64,000 nucleotides of DNA from NCBI RefSeq assembly GCF_001417735.1, contig NZ_BBUZ01000047.1, forward strand, positions 1 to 64,000. Direction: 5' to 3'. A program made the position numbers and the translations under genes. The notes below the pieces were generated by a model. That model made no database searches and had not been told where the DNA came from. It was given only the letters and a program-made list of their open reading frames with translations. The stretch comes from Streptomyces sp. NBRC 110028. GTDB taxonomy: Bacteria; Actinomycetota; Actinomycetes; Streptomycetales; Streptomycetaceae. Below are positions 11,567 through 18,968 of the stretch, piece after piece; position 1 is the stretch's first letter; each line of letters begins with the position of its first letter.

Positions 11567-12858
11567 GCCAGTTTCCCGTCCACGACCGTTGCCCGGCCCC
11601 GCAGGAAGGTGTGCGTCACCCGGCCCGGCAGTTCCCGGCCCTCGTAGGGGGTGTTGCGGCTGCGGGAGGCGAAGCCCGCGGGGTTCACCTCACCACGGTA
11701 TGCGGAGTCCAGCAGGGTGAGGTTGGCGGGTTCCCCGGCGGCGATCGGCCGGCCCTGGCCGGTGAGCCGGCCGATGGCGGAGGGGCGGGTGGACATCCGG
11801 TCGGCGACGCCCGCCCAGTCCAGCAGCCCGGTGTCGACCATGGTGTGCTGGACGACGGACAGTGCGGTCTCCAGGCCGACCATGCCCATGGCCGCCGCGC
11901 CCCACTCGCAGTCCTTGTCCTCGTGCGGGTGCGGGGCGTGGTCGGTGGCGACGCAGTCGATGGTGCCGTCGGCCAGCGCCTCGCGCAGCGCCATGACGTC
12001 GGCCTCGGTGCGCAGCGGCGGGTTCACCTTGTAGACGGGGTTGTAGGAGCGGACCAGCTCGTCGGTGAGCAGCAGGTGGTGCGGGGTGACCTCGGCGGTG
12101 ACGTTCCAGCCCTTGGACTTGGCCCAGCGGACGATCTCGACCGAGCCCGCGGTGGACAGATGGCAGATGTGCACACGGGAGCGGACGTGCGCGGCAAGCA
12201 GCACGTCGCGGGCGATGATCGACTCCTCGGCGACGGCCGGCCAGCCGCCCAGGCCCAGTTCGGCGGAGACGATGCCCTCGTTCATCTGGGCGCCCTCGGT
12301 GAGCCGCGGCTCCTGGGCGTGCTGGGCGATGACGCCGTCGAACGCCTTCACGTACTCCAGGGCGCGGCGCATGATCACGGCGTCGTCGACGCACTTGCCG
12401 TCGTCGGAGAAGACCCGGACCCCGGCGGCGGAGTCGTGCATGGCGCCCAGTTCGGCGAGCTTCTTGCCCTCCAGGCCGACGGTGACGGCGCCGACGGGCT
12501 GCACGTCGCAGTAGCCGGACTCCTTGCCGAGCCGCCACACCTGTTCCACGACGCCCGCGGTGTCGGCGACGGGGAAGGTGTTGGCCATGGCGTGGACGGC
12601 GGTGAAGCCGCCGACCGCGGCGGCCTTGGTGCCGGTGAGGACCGTCTCGGAGTCCTCCCGGCCGGGCTCGCGCAGATGGGTGTGGAGGTCGACCAGGCCC
12701 GGCAGCAGGATCTGCCCGGCGGCGTCGATCACGGTGGCGCCGTCCGCGCCGAGGCCAGTGCCGACGGCGGCGATGCGCTCGCCCTCGATCAGCACGTCCC
12801 GCGGCTCGCCGCCGAGCACCTGCGCGCCGCGCAGCAGCGTCTTGTTCGTGTCGCTCAT
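11563..12858 (-). CDS. pyrC: dihydroorotase
   Basis: Zinc amidohydrolase that cyclises carbamoyl aspartate to dihydroorotate. The 431 residues are of the larger type I class. DLHTHLREPG near residue 58 carries the HxH metal ligands and the substrate Arg, VRSRVHICHLST holds a metal His, and CVATDHAPH holds the catalytic Asp. It begins two bases after pyrB ends and overlaps the PH-domain gene by four bases, so pyrB-pyrC-PH-carA-carB form one tightly packed unit. Confidence 0.97.
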   Translation of the reverse strand: MSDTNKTLLRGAQVLGGEPRDVLIEGERIAAVGTGLGADGATVIDAAGQILLPGLVDLHTHLREPGREDSETVLTGTKAAAVGGFTAVHAMANTFPVADTAGVVEQVWRLGKESGYCDVQPVGAVTVGLEGKKLAELGAMHDSAAGVRVFSDDGKCVDDAVIMRRALEYVKAFDGVIAQHAQEPRLTEGAQMNEGIVSAELGLGGWPAVAEESIIARDVLLAAHVRSRVHICHLSTAGSVEIVRWAKSKGWNVTAEVTPHHLLLTDELVRSYNPVYKVNPPLRTEADVMALREALADGTIDCVATDHAPHPHEDKDCEWGAAAMGMVGLETALSVVQHTMVDTGLLDWAGVADRMSTRPSAIGRLTGQGRPIAAGEPANLTLLDSAYRGEVNPAGFASRSRNTPYEGRELPGRVTHTFLRGRATVVDGKLA

Positions 12859-12860
12859 GG

Positions 12861-13841
12861 TTACTGGTTCTCCTCGGTGCGGGCGGCGGCGACGGCGGGC
12901 TCGTTACCGCCGAGCAGCAGGTACAGGACGGCCATGCGGATCGAGACGCCGTTGGCGACCTGCTCGACGGCGGTGCAGCGGTCGGAGTCGGCGACCTCGG
13001 CGGTGATCTCCATGCCGCGGTTCATGGGGCCGGGGTGCATCACGATGGCGTGCTCGGGCATCCGGGCCATGCGGTCGGCGTCCAGGCCGTAGCGGCGCGC
13101 GTACTCGCGCTCGGTGGGGAAGAAGGCGGCGTTCATGCGCTCGCGCTGGACCCGCAGCATCATCACGGCGTCGGACTTGCCCACCACCGCGTCCAGGTCG
13201 TACGAGACGTCACAGGGCCAGCTCTCGACGCCGAAGGGGACGAGCGTGGGCGGGGCGACCAGGGTGACGTCGGCGCCGAGGGTGGACAGCAGGTGGACGT
13301 TGGAGCGGGCGACCCGGCTGTGCAGCACGTCGCCGACGATGGTGATCCGGCGGCCGGACAGGTCCTGGCCCACGCCGGAGGCCCCGGAGGCCAGCCGGCG
13401 GCGCATGGTGAACGCGTCGAGCAGCGCCTGGGTGGGGTGCTCATGGGTGCCGTCGCCCGCGTTGACGACGGAGCCCTTGATCCAGCCGGAGGTGGCGAGC
13501 CGGTGCGGGGCGCCGGAGGAGTGGTGCCGGATGACGACGGCGTCGGCGCCCATCGCCTCCAGGGTGAGCGCGGTGTCCTTCAGGGACTCGCCCTTGGAGA
13601 CCGAGGAGCCCTTGGCGGAGAAGTTGATGACGTCGGCGGACAGCCGCTTGGCGGCCGCCTCGAAGGAGATGCGGGTGCGGGTCGAGTCCTCGAAGAAGAG
13701 GTTCACGACGGTGCGGCCGCGCAGGGTGGGCAGCTTCTTGATCGGCCGGTCGGCGAGCCGGGCCAGCTCCTCGGCGGTGTCGAGGATCAGGACGGCGTCG
13801 TCGCGCGAGAGGTCGGCGGCCGAGATGAGGTGACGCTTCAT
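12861..13841 (-). CDS. pyrB: aspartate carbamoyltransferase catalytic subunit
   Basis: Condenses carbamoyl phosphate and aspartate, the committed step of pyrimidine synthesis. The start MKRHLISAADLSRDDA is typical; the frame runs open into upstream DNA without family likeness. Motifs are FFEDSTRTRISFE (carbamoyl phosphate loop), KGSSVSKGESLKDT and HPTQALLDAFT, and the late HPGPMNRG. The length is 326 residues and there is no regulatory subunit gene (pyrI) nearby, as usual for this class. A 148-base spacer with alternative hairpins separates it from pyrR. Confidence 0.97.
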   Translation of the reverse strand: MKRHLISAADLSRDDAVLILDTAEELARLADRPIKKLPTLRGRTVVNLFFEDSTRTRISFEAAAKRLSADVINFSAKGSSVSKGESLKDTALTLEAMGADAVVIRHHSSGAPHRLATSGWIKGSVVNAGDGTHEHPTQALLDAFTMRRRLASGASGVGQDLSGRRITIVGDVLHSRVARSNVHLLSTLGADVTLVAPPTLVPFGVESWPCDVSYDLDAVVGKSDAVMMLRVQRERMNAAFFPTEREYARRYGLDADRMARMPEHAIVMHPGPMNRGMEITAEVADSDRCTAVEQVANGVSIRMAVLYLLLGGNEPAVAAARTEENQ

Positions 13842-13866
13842 CCGGGTGCTCCGTGGGTGAGGAGGT

Positions 13867-13890
13867 GTGCGGGCGTGCGGGCGTGCGGGC
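13867..13890. repeat. 8-bp direct repeat, three copies
   Basis: GTGCGGGC occurs three times in tandem in the pyrR-pyrB spacer, on the plus strand. It is probably replication slippage; no function is evident. Confidence 0.7.
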
Positions 13891-13947
13891 GCCTGGTCCG
13901 GTGCCGGGCCGTGGGGCCCTCGCACCGGTCGTCCGACGGGCCGGGTA

Positions 13948-13987
13948 CCCCGGGATCGCCGGGAGCCGTCGCCGTCGGTTCCCGGGG
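13948..13987 (-). promoter_or_regulatory. mutually exclusive hairpins after pyrR
   Basis: Just past the pyrR stop, one segment (13976-13987) can pair with either of two downstream segments. It pairs with 13948-13955 as CCCCGGGA/TCCCGGGG, or with 13959-13968 as CCGGGA plus CCG with one mismatch. In the pyrR-pyrB transcript this could be a terminator/antiterminator switch or simply a terminator with an alternative fold. Confidence 0.4.
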
Positions 13988-13989
13988 CG

Positions 13990-14574
13990 CTACTGTCCGT
14001 CCGCGGGGGTGGTCCCGCGCAGGCCGAGGAGCACGCTGTCGCGCCCGTCCTCCTCGGTGAGCTGGACCTTGACCGTCTCCCGCAGCGACGTGGGGAGGTT
14101 CTTGCCGACGTAGTCGGCCCGGATCGGCAGTTCCCGGTGGCCGCGGTCGACGAGGACCGCGAGCTGGACGGCGCGCGGCCGGCCGATGTCACCGAGGGCG
14201 TCGAGCGCGGCGCGGATGGTGCGGCCGGAGAAGAGCACGTCGTCGACGAGGACGACCAGACGGCCGTCGACGCCGTCGCCGGGGATGTCGGTGCGGGCCA
14301 GCGCGCGGGCGGGCCGCAGGCGCAGGTCGTCGCGGTACATCGTGATGTCGAGCGAGCCGACCGGCAGCTCACCGGGCGACCTGCCGGTGATCTCCTCCAG
14401 CCGGGCGGCCAGCCGCCGGGCGAGGAAGACACCGCGGGTGGGGATGCCGAGCAGCACCACGTCGTCGGCGCCCTTGGCGCGCTCGACGATCTCGTGGGCG
14501 ATGCGGGTCAGGACACGCGCGATGTCCGGTGCTTCCAGCACGGAACGCGCGGCGTCCGAGGTACGAGCGTCCAT
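13990..14574 (-). CDS. pyrR: bifunctional pyr operon regulator / uracil phosphoribosyltransferase
   Basis: RNA-binding repressor of the pyr operon that senses UMP/UTP against PRPP and keeps uracil phosphoribosyltransferase activity. The 194 residues contain the PRPP-binding VVLVDDVLFSGRTIRAALDAL and GIPTRGVFLARRLA, both typical. The ATG is preceded by a near-perfect AAGGAGGT (14584-14591). Directly before that lies a PyrR-type binding loop (14594-14609), so the protein probably controls its own translation and that of the coupled genes. It diverges from bldD. Confidence 0.96.
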   Translation of the reverse strand: MDARTSDAARSVLEAPDIARVLTRIAHEIVERAKGADDVVLLGIPTRGVFLARRLAARLEEITGRSPGELPVGSLDITMYRDDLRLRPARALARTDIPGDGVDGRLVVLVDDVLFSGRTIRAALDALGDIGRPRAVQLAVLVDRGHRELPIRADYVGKNLPTSLRETVKVQLTEEDGRDSVLLGLRGTTPADGQ

Positions 14575-14593
14575 GGGATACGGACCTCCTTCT

Positions 14594-14609
14594 CCGCCTC
14601 ACGGGACGG
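14594..14609 (-). promoter_or_regulatory. putative PyrR-binding RNA loop overlapping the pyrR initiation region
   Basis: On the minus strand the sequence CCGTCCCGTGAGGCGG can fold as CCG, a bulged U, CC, loop CGUGA, GG, CGG. The core UCC-NGNGA-GG matches the PyrR-binding loop consensus known from Bacillus anti-antiterminators and the mycobacterial pyrR leader. It ends two bases before the Shine-Dalgarno, so bound PyrR would block ribosomes. A -10-like TACTGT with an upstream TG lies at 14640-14645. Confidence 0.6.
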
Positions 14610-14705
14610 ACCTTAAAGGACGTCGGATTTGCGCCATTCACAGTAGCAGGGGCGCACGGGGCGCTCGCCAACACCCCTGGCGAGAGCCCCTCCGCACCAT
14701 TCGGC

Positions 14706-14749
14706 TTGACGAATGGAGATTACGCTACGTAACCTTCACAGTGAGTTAC
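14706..14749 (+). promoter_or_regulatory. bldD promoter with BldD-like operator
   Basis: TTGACG (14706-14711) and TAACCT (14730-14735) are 18 bases apart and face bldD. TTCACAGTGAGTTAC (14735-14749), read on the other strand, fits the published 15-base BldD consensus with one mismatch. Its centre is the palindrome TCACAGTGA, and it is flanked by GTAAC/GTTAC. It lies over the -10 end and likely transcription start, as expected for the known BldD autorepression. Confidence 0.65.
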
Positions 14750-14796
14750 CAGCCGCGCGGCGGAGCCGCACGTCGATTCAGTGTCCGGGGAGCTTT

Positions 14797-15297
14797 ATGT
14801 CCAGCGAATACGCCAAACAGCTCGGGGCCAAGCTCCGCGCCATCCGCACCCAGCAGGGCCTCTCCCTTCACGGCGTCGAGGAGAAGTCCCAGGGCCGGTG
14901 GAAGGCCGTGGTGGTGGGATCGTACGAGCGCGGGGACCGCGCCGTGACCGTCCAGCGTCTCGCCGAACTGGCCGACTTCTACGGCGTCCCGGTGCAGGAG
15001 CTGCTGCCGGGCACCAGCCCGGCCGGGGCGGCCGAGCCGCCGCCGAAGCTGGTGCTTGACCTGGAGCGGCTGGCCCATGTGCCGGTCGAGAAGGCGGGCC
15101 CGCTCCAGCGGTACGCCGCCACGATCCAGAGCCAGCGCGGTGACTACAACGGCAAGGTGCTCTCGATCCGCCAGGACGATCTGCGCACCCTCGCCGTGAT
15201 CTACGACCAGTCGCCTTCCGTGCTGACCGAACAGCTGATCAGCTGGGGAGTGCTGGGCGCCGACGCGCGCCGCGCGGTCCAGCACGAGGATGTGTGA
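14797..15297 (+). CDS. bldD: developmental regulator BldD, cyclic-di-GMP-responsive repressor
   Basis: Master repressor that holds back sporulation genes during vegetative growth; a tetramer of c-di-GMP dimerises its C-terminal domains. The 166 residues show an N-terminal helix-turn-helix (LGAKLRAIRTQQGLSLHGVEEKSQ), a linker near 72-83, and the c-di-GMP signature RGD at 114-116 followed after eight residues by RQDD at 125-128, exactly the published motif. The ATG at MSSEYAKQ was chosen over one 28 codons upstream, which would lie inside the operator. It is the only plus-strand gene in the first 29 kb and ends in a shared terminator with nusB. Confidence 0.98.
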   Translation: MSSEYAKQLGAKLRAIRTQQGLSLHGVEEKSQGRWKAVVVGSYERGDRAVTVQRLAELADFYGVPVQELLPGTSPAGAAEPPPKLVLDLERLAHVPVEKAGPLQRYAATIQSQRGDYNGKVLSIRQDDLRTLAVIYDQSPSVLTEQLISWGVLGADARRAVQHEDV

Positions 15298-15343
15298 GGC
15301 GCGCCCTTCGCGCTCTCGCACCCCTCTCCACCAGCAGAAACGT

Positions 15344-15393
15344 GCCGCCGGGGGCGGTGGAGGTGCCATCTGGCCTCCACCGCCCCCGGCGGC
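15344..15393. terminator. bidirectional terminator between bldD and nusB
   Basis: A perfect 20-bp stem (15344-15363 with 15374-15393) and a 10-base loop lie between the two convergent genes. TTTG follows on the plus strand and CACG on the minus strand. Confidence 0.85.
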
Positions 15394-15412
15394 TTTGTGA
15401 CGTCCTGCTTCC

Positions 15413-15874
15413 TTAACCCTGGGTCTCTCCCGAGGCCTGGGTCTCCGAGTCGCGGCGCAGTCCCGGCTTCAGCTCCTTGAGCCGGCCCAGCAGGCCGTTG
15501 ACGAACGACGGCGAGTCGTCGGTGGAGAACTCCTTGGCGAGCTGCACCGCCTCGTCGATCACCACCGCGTCCGGAGTCGCGTCCTCCCACACCAGCTCAT
15601 AGGCGCCGAGCCGCAGGATGTTCCGGTCGACGACCGGCATCCGGTCCAGCGTCCAGCCCACCGCGTAGGTGGCGAGCAGTTCGTCGATCCGGGCGGTGTG
15701 CTCCGCGTACCCCTCGACGAGCTGCATCGTGTATTCGCTGACCGGCGGCTGCCGATCGTCGGTCCGGGCGTGCCGTATCCAGTCCGCGAGGACGGTCTGC
15801 ACGGAGCTGCCACGCTGATCGGCCTCGAAAAGGATCTGAAAGGCACGCTTACGGGCCTTGTTGCGGGCAGCCAC
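15413..15874 (-). CDS. nusB: transcription antitermination factor NusB
   Basis: Binds BoxA RNA with S10 (NusE) to keep RNA polymerase elongating through rRNA operons. The 153-residue all-helical protein begins ARNKARKRAFQILFEADQRG, typical of the family, and holds the conserved WTLDRMPVVDRNILRLGAYEL and VVIDEAVQLAKEFSTDDSPSFVNGLLG segments. The GTG start lies two bases after the efp stop, indicating translational coupling to efp, a common actinobacterial arrangement. Confidence 0.97.
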   Translation of the reverse strand: MAARNKARKRAFQILFEADQRGSSVQTVLADWIRHARTDDRQPPVSEYTMQLVEGYAEHTARIDELLATYAVGWTLDRMPVVDRNILRLGAYELVWEDATPDAVVIDEAVQLAKEFSTDDSPSFVNGLLGRLKELKPGLRRDSETQASGETQG

Positions 15875-15876
15875 GG

Positions 15877-16443
15877 TTAGTTGTTCACCCGACCGAGGTA
15901 CTCACCGGAACGGGTGTCGACCTTGATCTTCTCACCGGTGGTGATGAAGAGCGGGACGCCGATCTCGTAGCCGGTCTCGAGCTTGGCGGGCTTGGAGCCA
16001 CCGGTCGAGCGGTCACCCTGGACGCCGGGCTCGGTGTACTCGATCACCAGCTCGACGGCGGCGGGCAGCTCGACATACAGAGGGTTGCCCTCGTACATCG
16101 CCACGACCGCCTCGAAACCCTCGAGCAGATACCGGGCGTTGTCGCCGACGACCTCGGGGGTGACATAGATCTGGTCGAACGTGTCCATGTCCATGAACAC
16201 GAAGCTCTCGCCGTCCTTGTACGAGAACTGCATGCCGCGCTTGTCGACATTGGCCGTCTCGACCTTCACGCCGGCGTTGAAGGTCTTGTCGACCACCTTG
16301 CCGGACAGCACGTTCTTGAGCTTGGTGCGCACGAAAGCGGGGCCCTTGCCGGGCTTGACGTGCTGGAACTCGACGACGGACCAGAGCTGGCCGCCGTCTA
16401 GCTTGAGCACCATGCCGTTCTTGAGGTCGTTCGTGGATGCCAC
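15877..16443 (-). CDS. efp: elongation factor P
   Basis: Relieves ribosome stalling at polyproline stretches, which several proteins in this window contain. The start is the GTG of ASTNDLKNGMVLKLDG, giving the standard 188 residues; the frame is open for 13 more codons upstream without likeness. The tip loop reads KPGKGPAFVRTKLKN, with Lys at the functional position. No modification genes (epmA, earP) are nearby, in line with the unmodified lysine type reported for actinobacteria. It is coupled to nusB downstream. Confidence 0.97.
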   Translation of the reverse strand: MASTNDLKNGMVLKLDGGQLWSVVEFQHVKPGKGPAFVRTKLKNVLSGKVVDKTFNAGVKVETANVDKRGMQFSYKDGESFVFMDMDTFDQIYVTPEVVGDNARYLLEGFEAVVAMYEGNPLYVELPAAVELVIEYTEPGVQGDRSTGGSKPAKLETGYEIGVPLFITTGEKIKVDTRSGEYLGRVNN

Positions 16444-16539
16444 GGTTGCGGGATCTCCTGGACTGCAGCTGGTGGAGACCAAAAGGCCGCGACGCGCCGT
16501 TATCAGCCAGGGCCGCCAGCGGAAAACTGTCAGCCAGGA

Positions 16540-17652
16540 CTACAGCGCGAGCAGCTCTTTGGTCGTGATGGTGAGTAGCTCGGGTCCGCCGTCCGCCTCG
16601 GGGCGGACGACGAGCGTGTCGTCGATCCGGACACCGCCCCGTCCCGGGAGGTGGACCCCCGGTTCGACGGTGACCGGCACACAAGCGTCCAGTTTACCCA
16701 TGGCCGACGGCGACAGCCGAGGGTCCTCGTCGTTTTCCAGGCCCACACCGTGTCCGGTACGCGCCTCGAGCCCCTCCCCGTACCCCGCGGCGTCCAGCAC
16801 CTGACGGGTCACCCGGTCCACGTCCCGGTACGCCATTCCCGGCAGCAGGGCCTCCCGTCCGGCCCGCTGAGCGGCGAAGACGATGTCGTACAGCTCGACC
16901 TGCCAGTCCGCGGGCGAGGGGCCGACGACGAACGTACGGCCCACCTGGCAGCGGTACCCCCGGTAGTCGGCGCCCAGGCAGATGGTGAGGAAATCGCCCT
17001 CCTCCACCCGGCGGTCGGTGGGCAGATGCCCGGCCCGGCCCGCGTGCGGCCCCGCGGCGACCACGGTGGGGAAGGCCGGTCCGTCCGCGCCGTGATCCAC
17101 CAGCCGCCGCTCCAGCTCCAGCGCGAGATGGCGCTCGGTACGGCCCACCAGGATCGACTCCAGCAGCTCGCCGAGGGCCTGGTCGGCCAGCTCCCCGGCG
17201 ATCCGCATGCACGAGATCTCCTCGTCGTCCTTGACGATCCGCAGCTGCTCGACGGCCCGCCCCAGGTCGGCGAGGCGCAGCCGCGGCACGGCGGAGCCGA
17301 CCGCCCGGTGGCGGGCCACGGTCAGATCGTGCTCCTCGACGGCCAGCGACTCGGCGCCGTCCGCCGCCGCCAGGTCGGCCGCGGCCACGGCCGGGTCGCC
17401 GTCCGCCCCGCGCCCGGACAGCACGAGGACCCGCAGATCCTCCGGATGCGGCCCCGGCACCGGCCCCCACGAGGACGCCTCGGGCGCCACCAGGACGTCC
17501 TGGACGGGTCCGAGGAGCAGTGCGGCGCCCGGGGGCGCGTCGCCGCACAGATAGCGCACATTGGCGGGCCGGGAGACCAGGGCGGCCTCGCTCCCTGCCG
17601 CCGCGTACTGGTCGTGCAGGCGGGCACGTCGGGCCGCGTACACCTGGGACAT
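16540..17652 (-). CDS. M24 (aminopeptidase P-like) protein with degenerate metal site
   Basis: The 370 residues have the two-domain design of Xaa-Pro aminopeptidases: a creatinase-like N-terminal domain and a pita-bread domain from about residue 140. In active enzymes five residues (D, D, H, E, E) bind two metals. Here the first Asp position is Cys225 (TICLGADY), the second is Gln236 (YRCQVGRT), His301 (TGHGVG) and Glu330 (VEPGV) are kept, and the last Glu is Asp344 (VRIDDT). The catalytic His of the usual HExP is Asp308. It sits beside efp as in other actinobacteria. Peptidase activity is therefore doubtful; a binding role is possible. Confidence 0.8.
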   Translation of the reverse strand: MSQVYAARRARLHDQYAAAGSEAALVSRPANVRYLCGDAPPGAALLLGPVQDVLVAPEASSWGPVPGPHPEDLRVLVLSGRGADGDPAVAAADLAAADGAESLAVEEHDLTVARHRAVGSAVPRLRLADLGRAVEQLRIVKDDEEISCMRIAGELADQALGELLESILVGRTERHLALELERRLVDHGADGPAFPTVVAAGPHAGRAGHLPTDRRVEEGDFLTICLGADYRGYRCQVGRTFVVGPSPADWQVELYDIVFAAQRAGREALLPGMAYRDVDRVTRQVLDAAGYGEGLEARTGHGVGLENDEDPRLSPSAMGKLDACVPVTVEPGVHLPGRGGVRIDDTLVVRPEADGGPELLTITTKELLAL

Positions 17653-17743
17653 GCCCCGAGCGTACGCACTCCGCCCCGCCCCGGCCGTCCGGAAGGGGCC
17701 GGACGGGGGCCCGGCCCGGTACTCGGGATGCCCCGGGCTGTCG

Positions 17744-18700
17744 TCAGAAGGCGGGCGGGCTGGCGATGGAGCGGGCCACCACCTCGTCCAGCATGCGGGC
17801 GGTGGTCTCCACGTCGTACGTCGAGTTGTCGATGATCGGCAGGCCCGAGCCGTACCAGCCCGCCATCCGGCCGTGGATCCGGGCGACCTCCTCGTCGCTG
17901 AGGCGGCGGTTGCCGCTGCGGGCCGCGTTCCGCTCCAGGACGATTTCGAGGCCGGGCAGCACCACCACGGGCAGCAGGCCCGGGCCGACGTGCCGCTTCC
18001 AGCCGCCGAGGCCGACGACGGGGCGGTCGGGGAAGACGGCGTCGTCGAGGATGCAGGAGATGCCGTTGGCCAGGAAGTTCCGGGCGGCGAAGCCGCAGGT
18101 GCGGCGGGCGAGGCGGTACTGCGCCTCGGAGTTCTCGTTCCAGCCCGACTGGGGGTTGGCGAAGCCCGACCTGACCCATTCGCGGACGTCGTCGAGGCTG
18201 ATGTGGGCGGTGGGCACCCGGCGGCGGTCGGCCCAGTGGCGGGCGACGGTGGTCTTGCCCGCCCCGGCCGGTCCGATGAGCAGCACGGCGACGGCGGCCT
18301 GCGAGGCGTCGGCCATCGCCGGGTCGGCGGGCGGGTGGGGCAGCGGGACGGGCCCGCCGGGCGGCAGCTGGATGTGGCCGGTGGTGCCGGGGTGGTCGAC
18401 GGGCGGTCCGGGGGGCGGCTGCGGGGTGGGGTGCCCGGCGGTCTGCGGATGGCCCGCCACCGGGGGTGCGGGCGCGGGCGGTGCGGGGGCCGGGGGCACG
18501 AACCCCGGCGGCATGGGCGCCGAGGGGTGCGCGGGCGGGACCGGTGGAGCGGGCGCCGGGGGTACGGGCGGGGCCGGGGGGTGCTGCTGGGAACCGGGGG
18601 GCTGACTCGCGCTCTGGGCCCAGCCTGCGCCCTGCGGCCCGGGCCCCTGCCCCGCCGGCCGGTGGGACGGTGGCAGCGGAGCTCCCACTGCGTGCTGCAT
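17744..18700 (-). CDS. P-loop kinase-like protein with proline-rich N-terminal arm
   Basis: Substrate unknown. About 130 N-terminal residues are proline/alanine rich with many PPAP-type runs, followed by an AAA/zeta-toxin-like P-loop domain: Walker A GPAGAGKTT at 143-151, SLDDVREWVRSGF (an Asp pair typical of nucleotide or polynucleotide kinases), and RNFLANGISCILDD. The ATG at MQHAVGAP has GGAG upstream; the frame stays open further upstream but loses protein character. It lies alone between aroB and the M24 gene, with 268 bases upstream that hold the aroB terminator. Efficient translation of the arm should need EF-P. Confidence 0.75.
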   Translation of the reverse strand: MQHAVGAPLPPSHRPAGQGPGPQGAGWAQSASQPPGSQQHPPAPPVPPAPAPPVPPAHPSAPMPPGFVPPAPAPPAPAPPVAGHPQTAGHPTPQPPPGPPVDHPGTTGHIQLPPGGPVPLPHPPADPAMADASQAAVAVLLIGPAGAGKTTVARHWADRRRVPTAHISLDDVREWVRSGFANPQSGWNENSEAQYRLARRTCGFAARNFLANGISCILDDAVFPDRPVVGLGGWKRHVGPGLLPVVVLPGLEIVLERNAARSGNRRLSDEEVARIHGRMAGWYGSGLPIIDNSTYDVETTARMLDEVVARSIASPPAF

Positions 18701-18910
18701 CCGGTGGCACTCCGTCTCGTACGGGCGGCAGTCGTGGCGGACAACTGTCGCGTGGTGACGCGGCGCTGAGGCCGCTCCTACCGAACGGTACCTGCCCCGT
18801 GCGCCGCTGTGTGAACGCCCCGGAAACCCGATGAGTGCCCGTCTCGACGCGTCAGCCAGGCAATTCGTCCGCGGGGGCCCGCAACTGCGGGCAAACTCCG
18901 CGGTGTTCGA

Positions 18911-18935
18911 AAGCCCGCGGCGGGGCCGCGGGCTT
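18911..18935 (-). terminator. terminator after aroB
   Basis: An 11-bp perfect stem AAGCCCGCGGC/GCCGCGGGCTT with a three-base loop; TTCGAAC follows on the minus strand. It lies 34 bases past the aroB stop and ends the aroC-aroK-aroB unit. Confidence 0.8.
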
Positions 18936-18968
18936 CGATGGCGATGACACAGTTGTGACCGGATCCGG

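Noticed and set aside
13867..13890. Triple GTGCGGGC as a regulator-binding array
   Set aside because: Short GC-rich slippage repeats are common here, and the spacing of 8 bp does not suit dimeric regulators on one DNA face.
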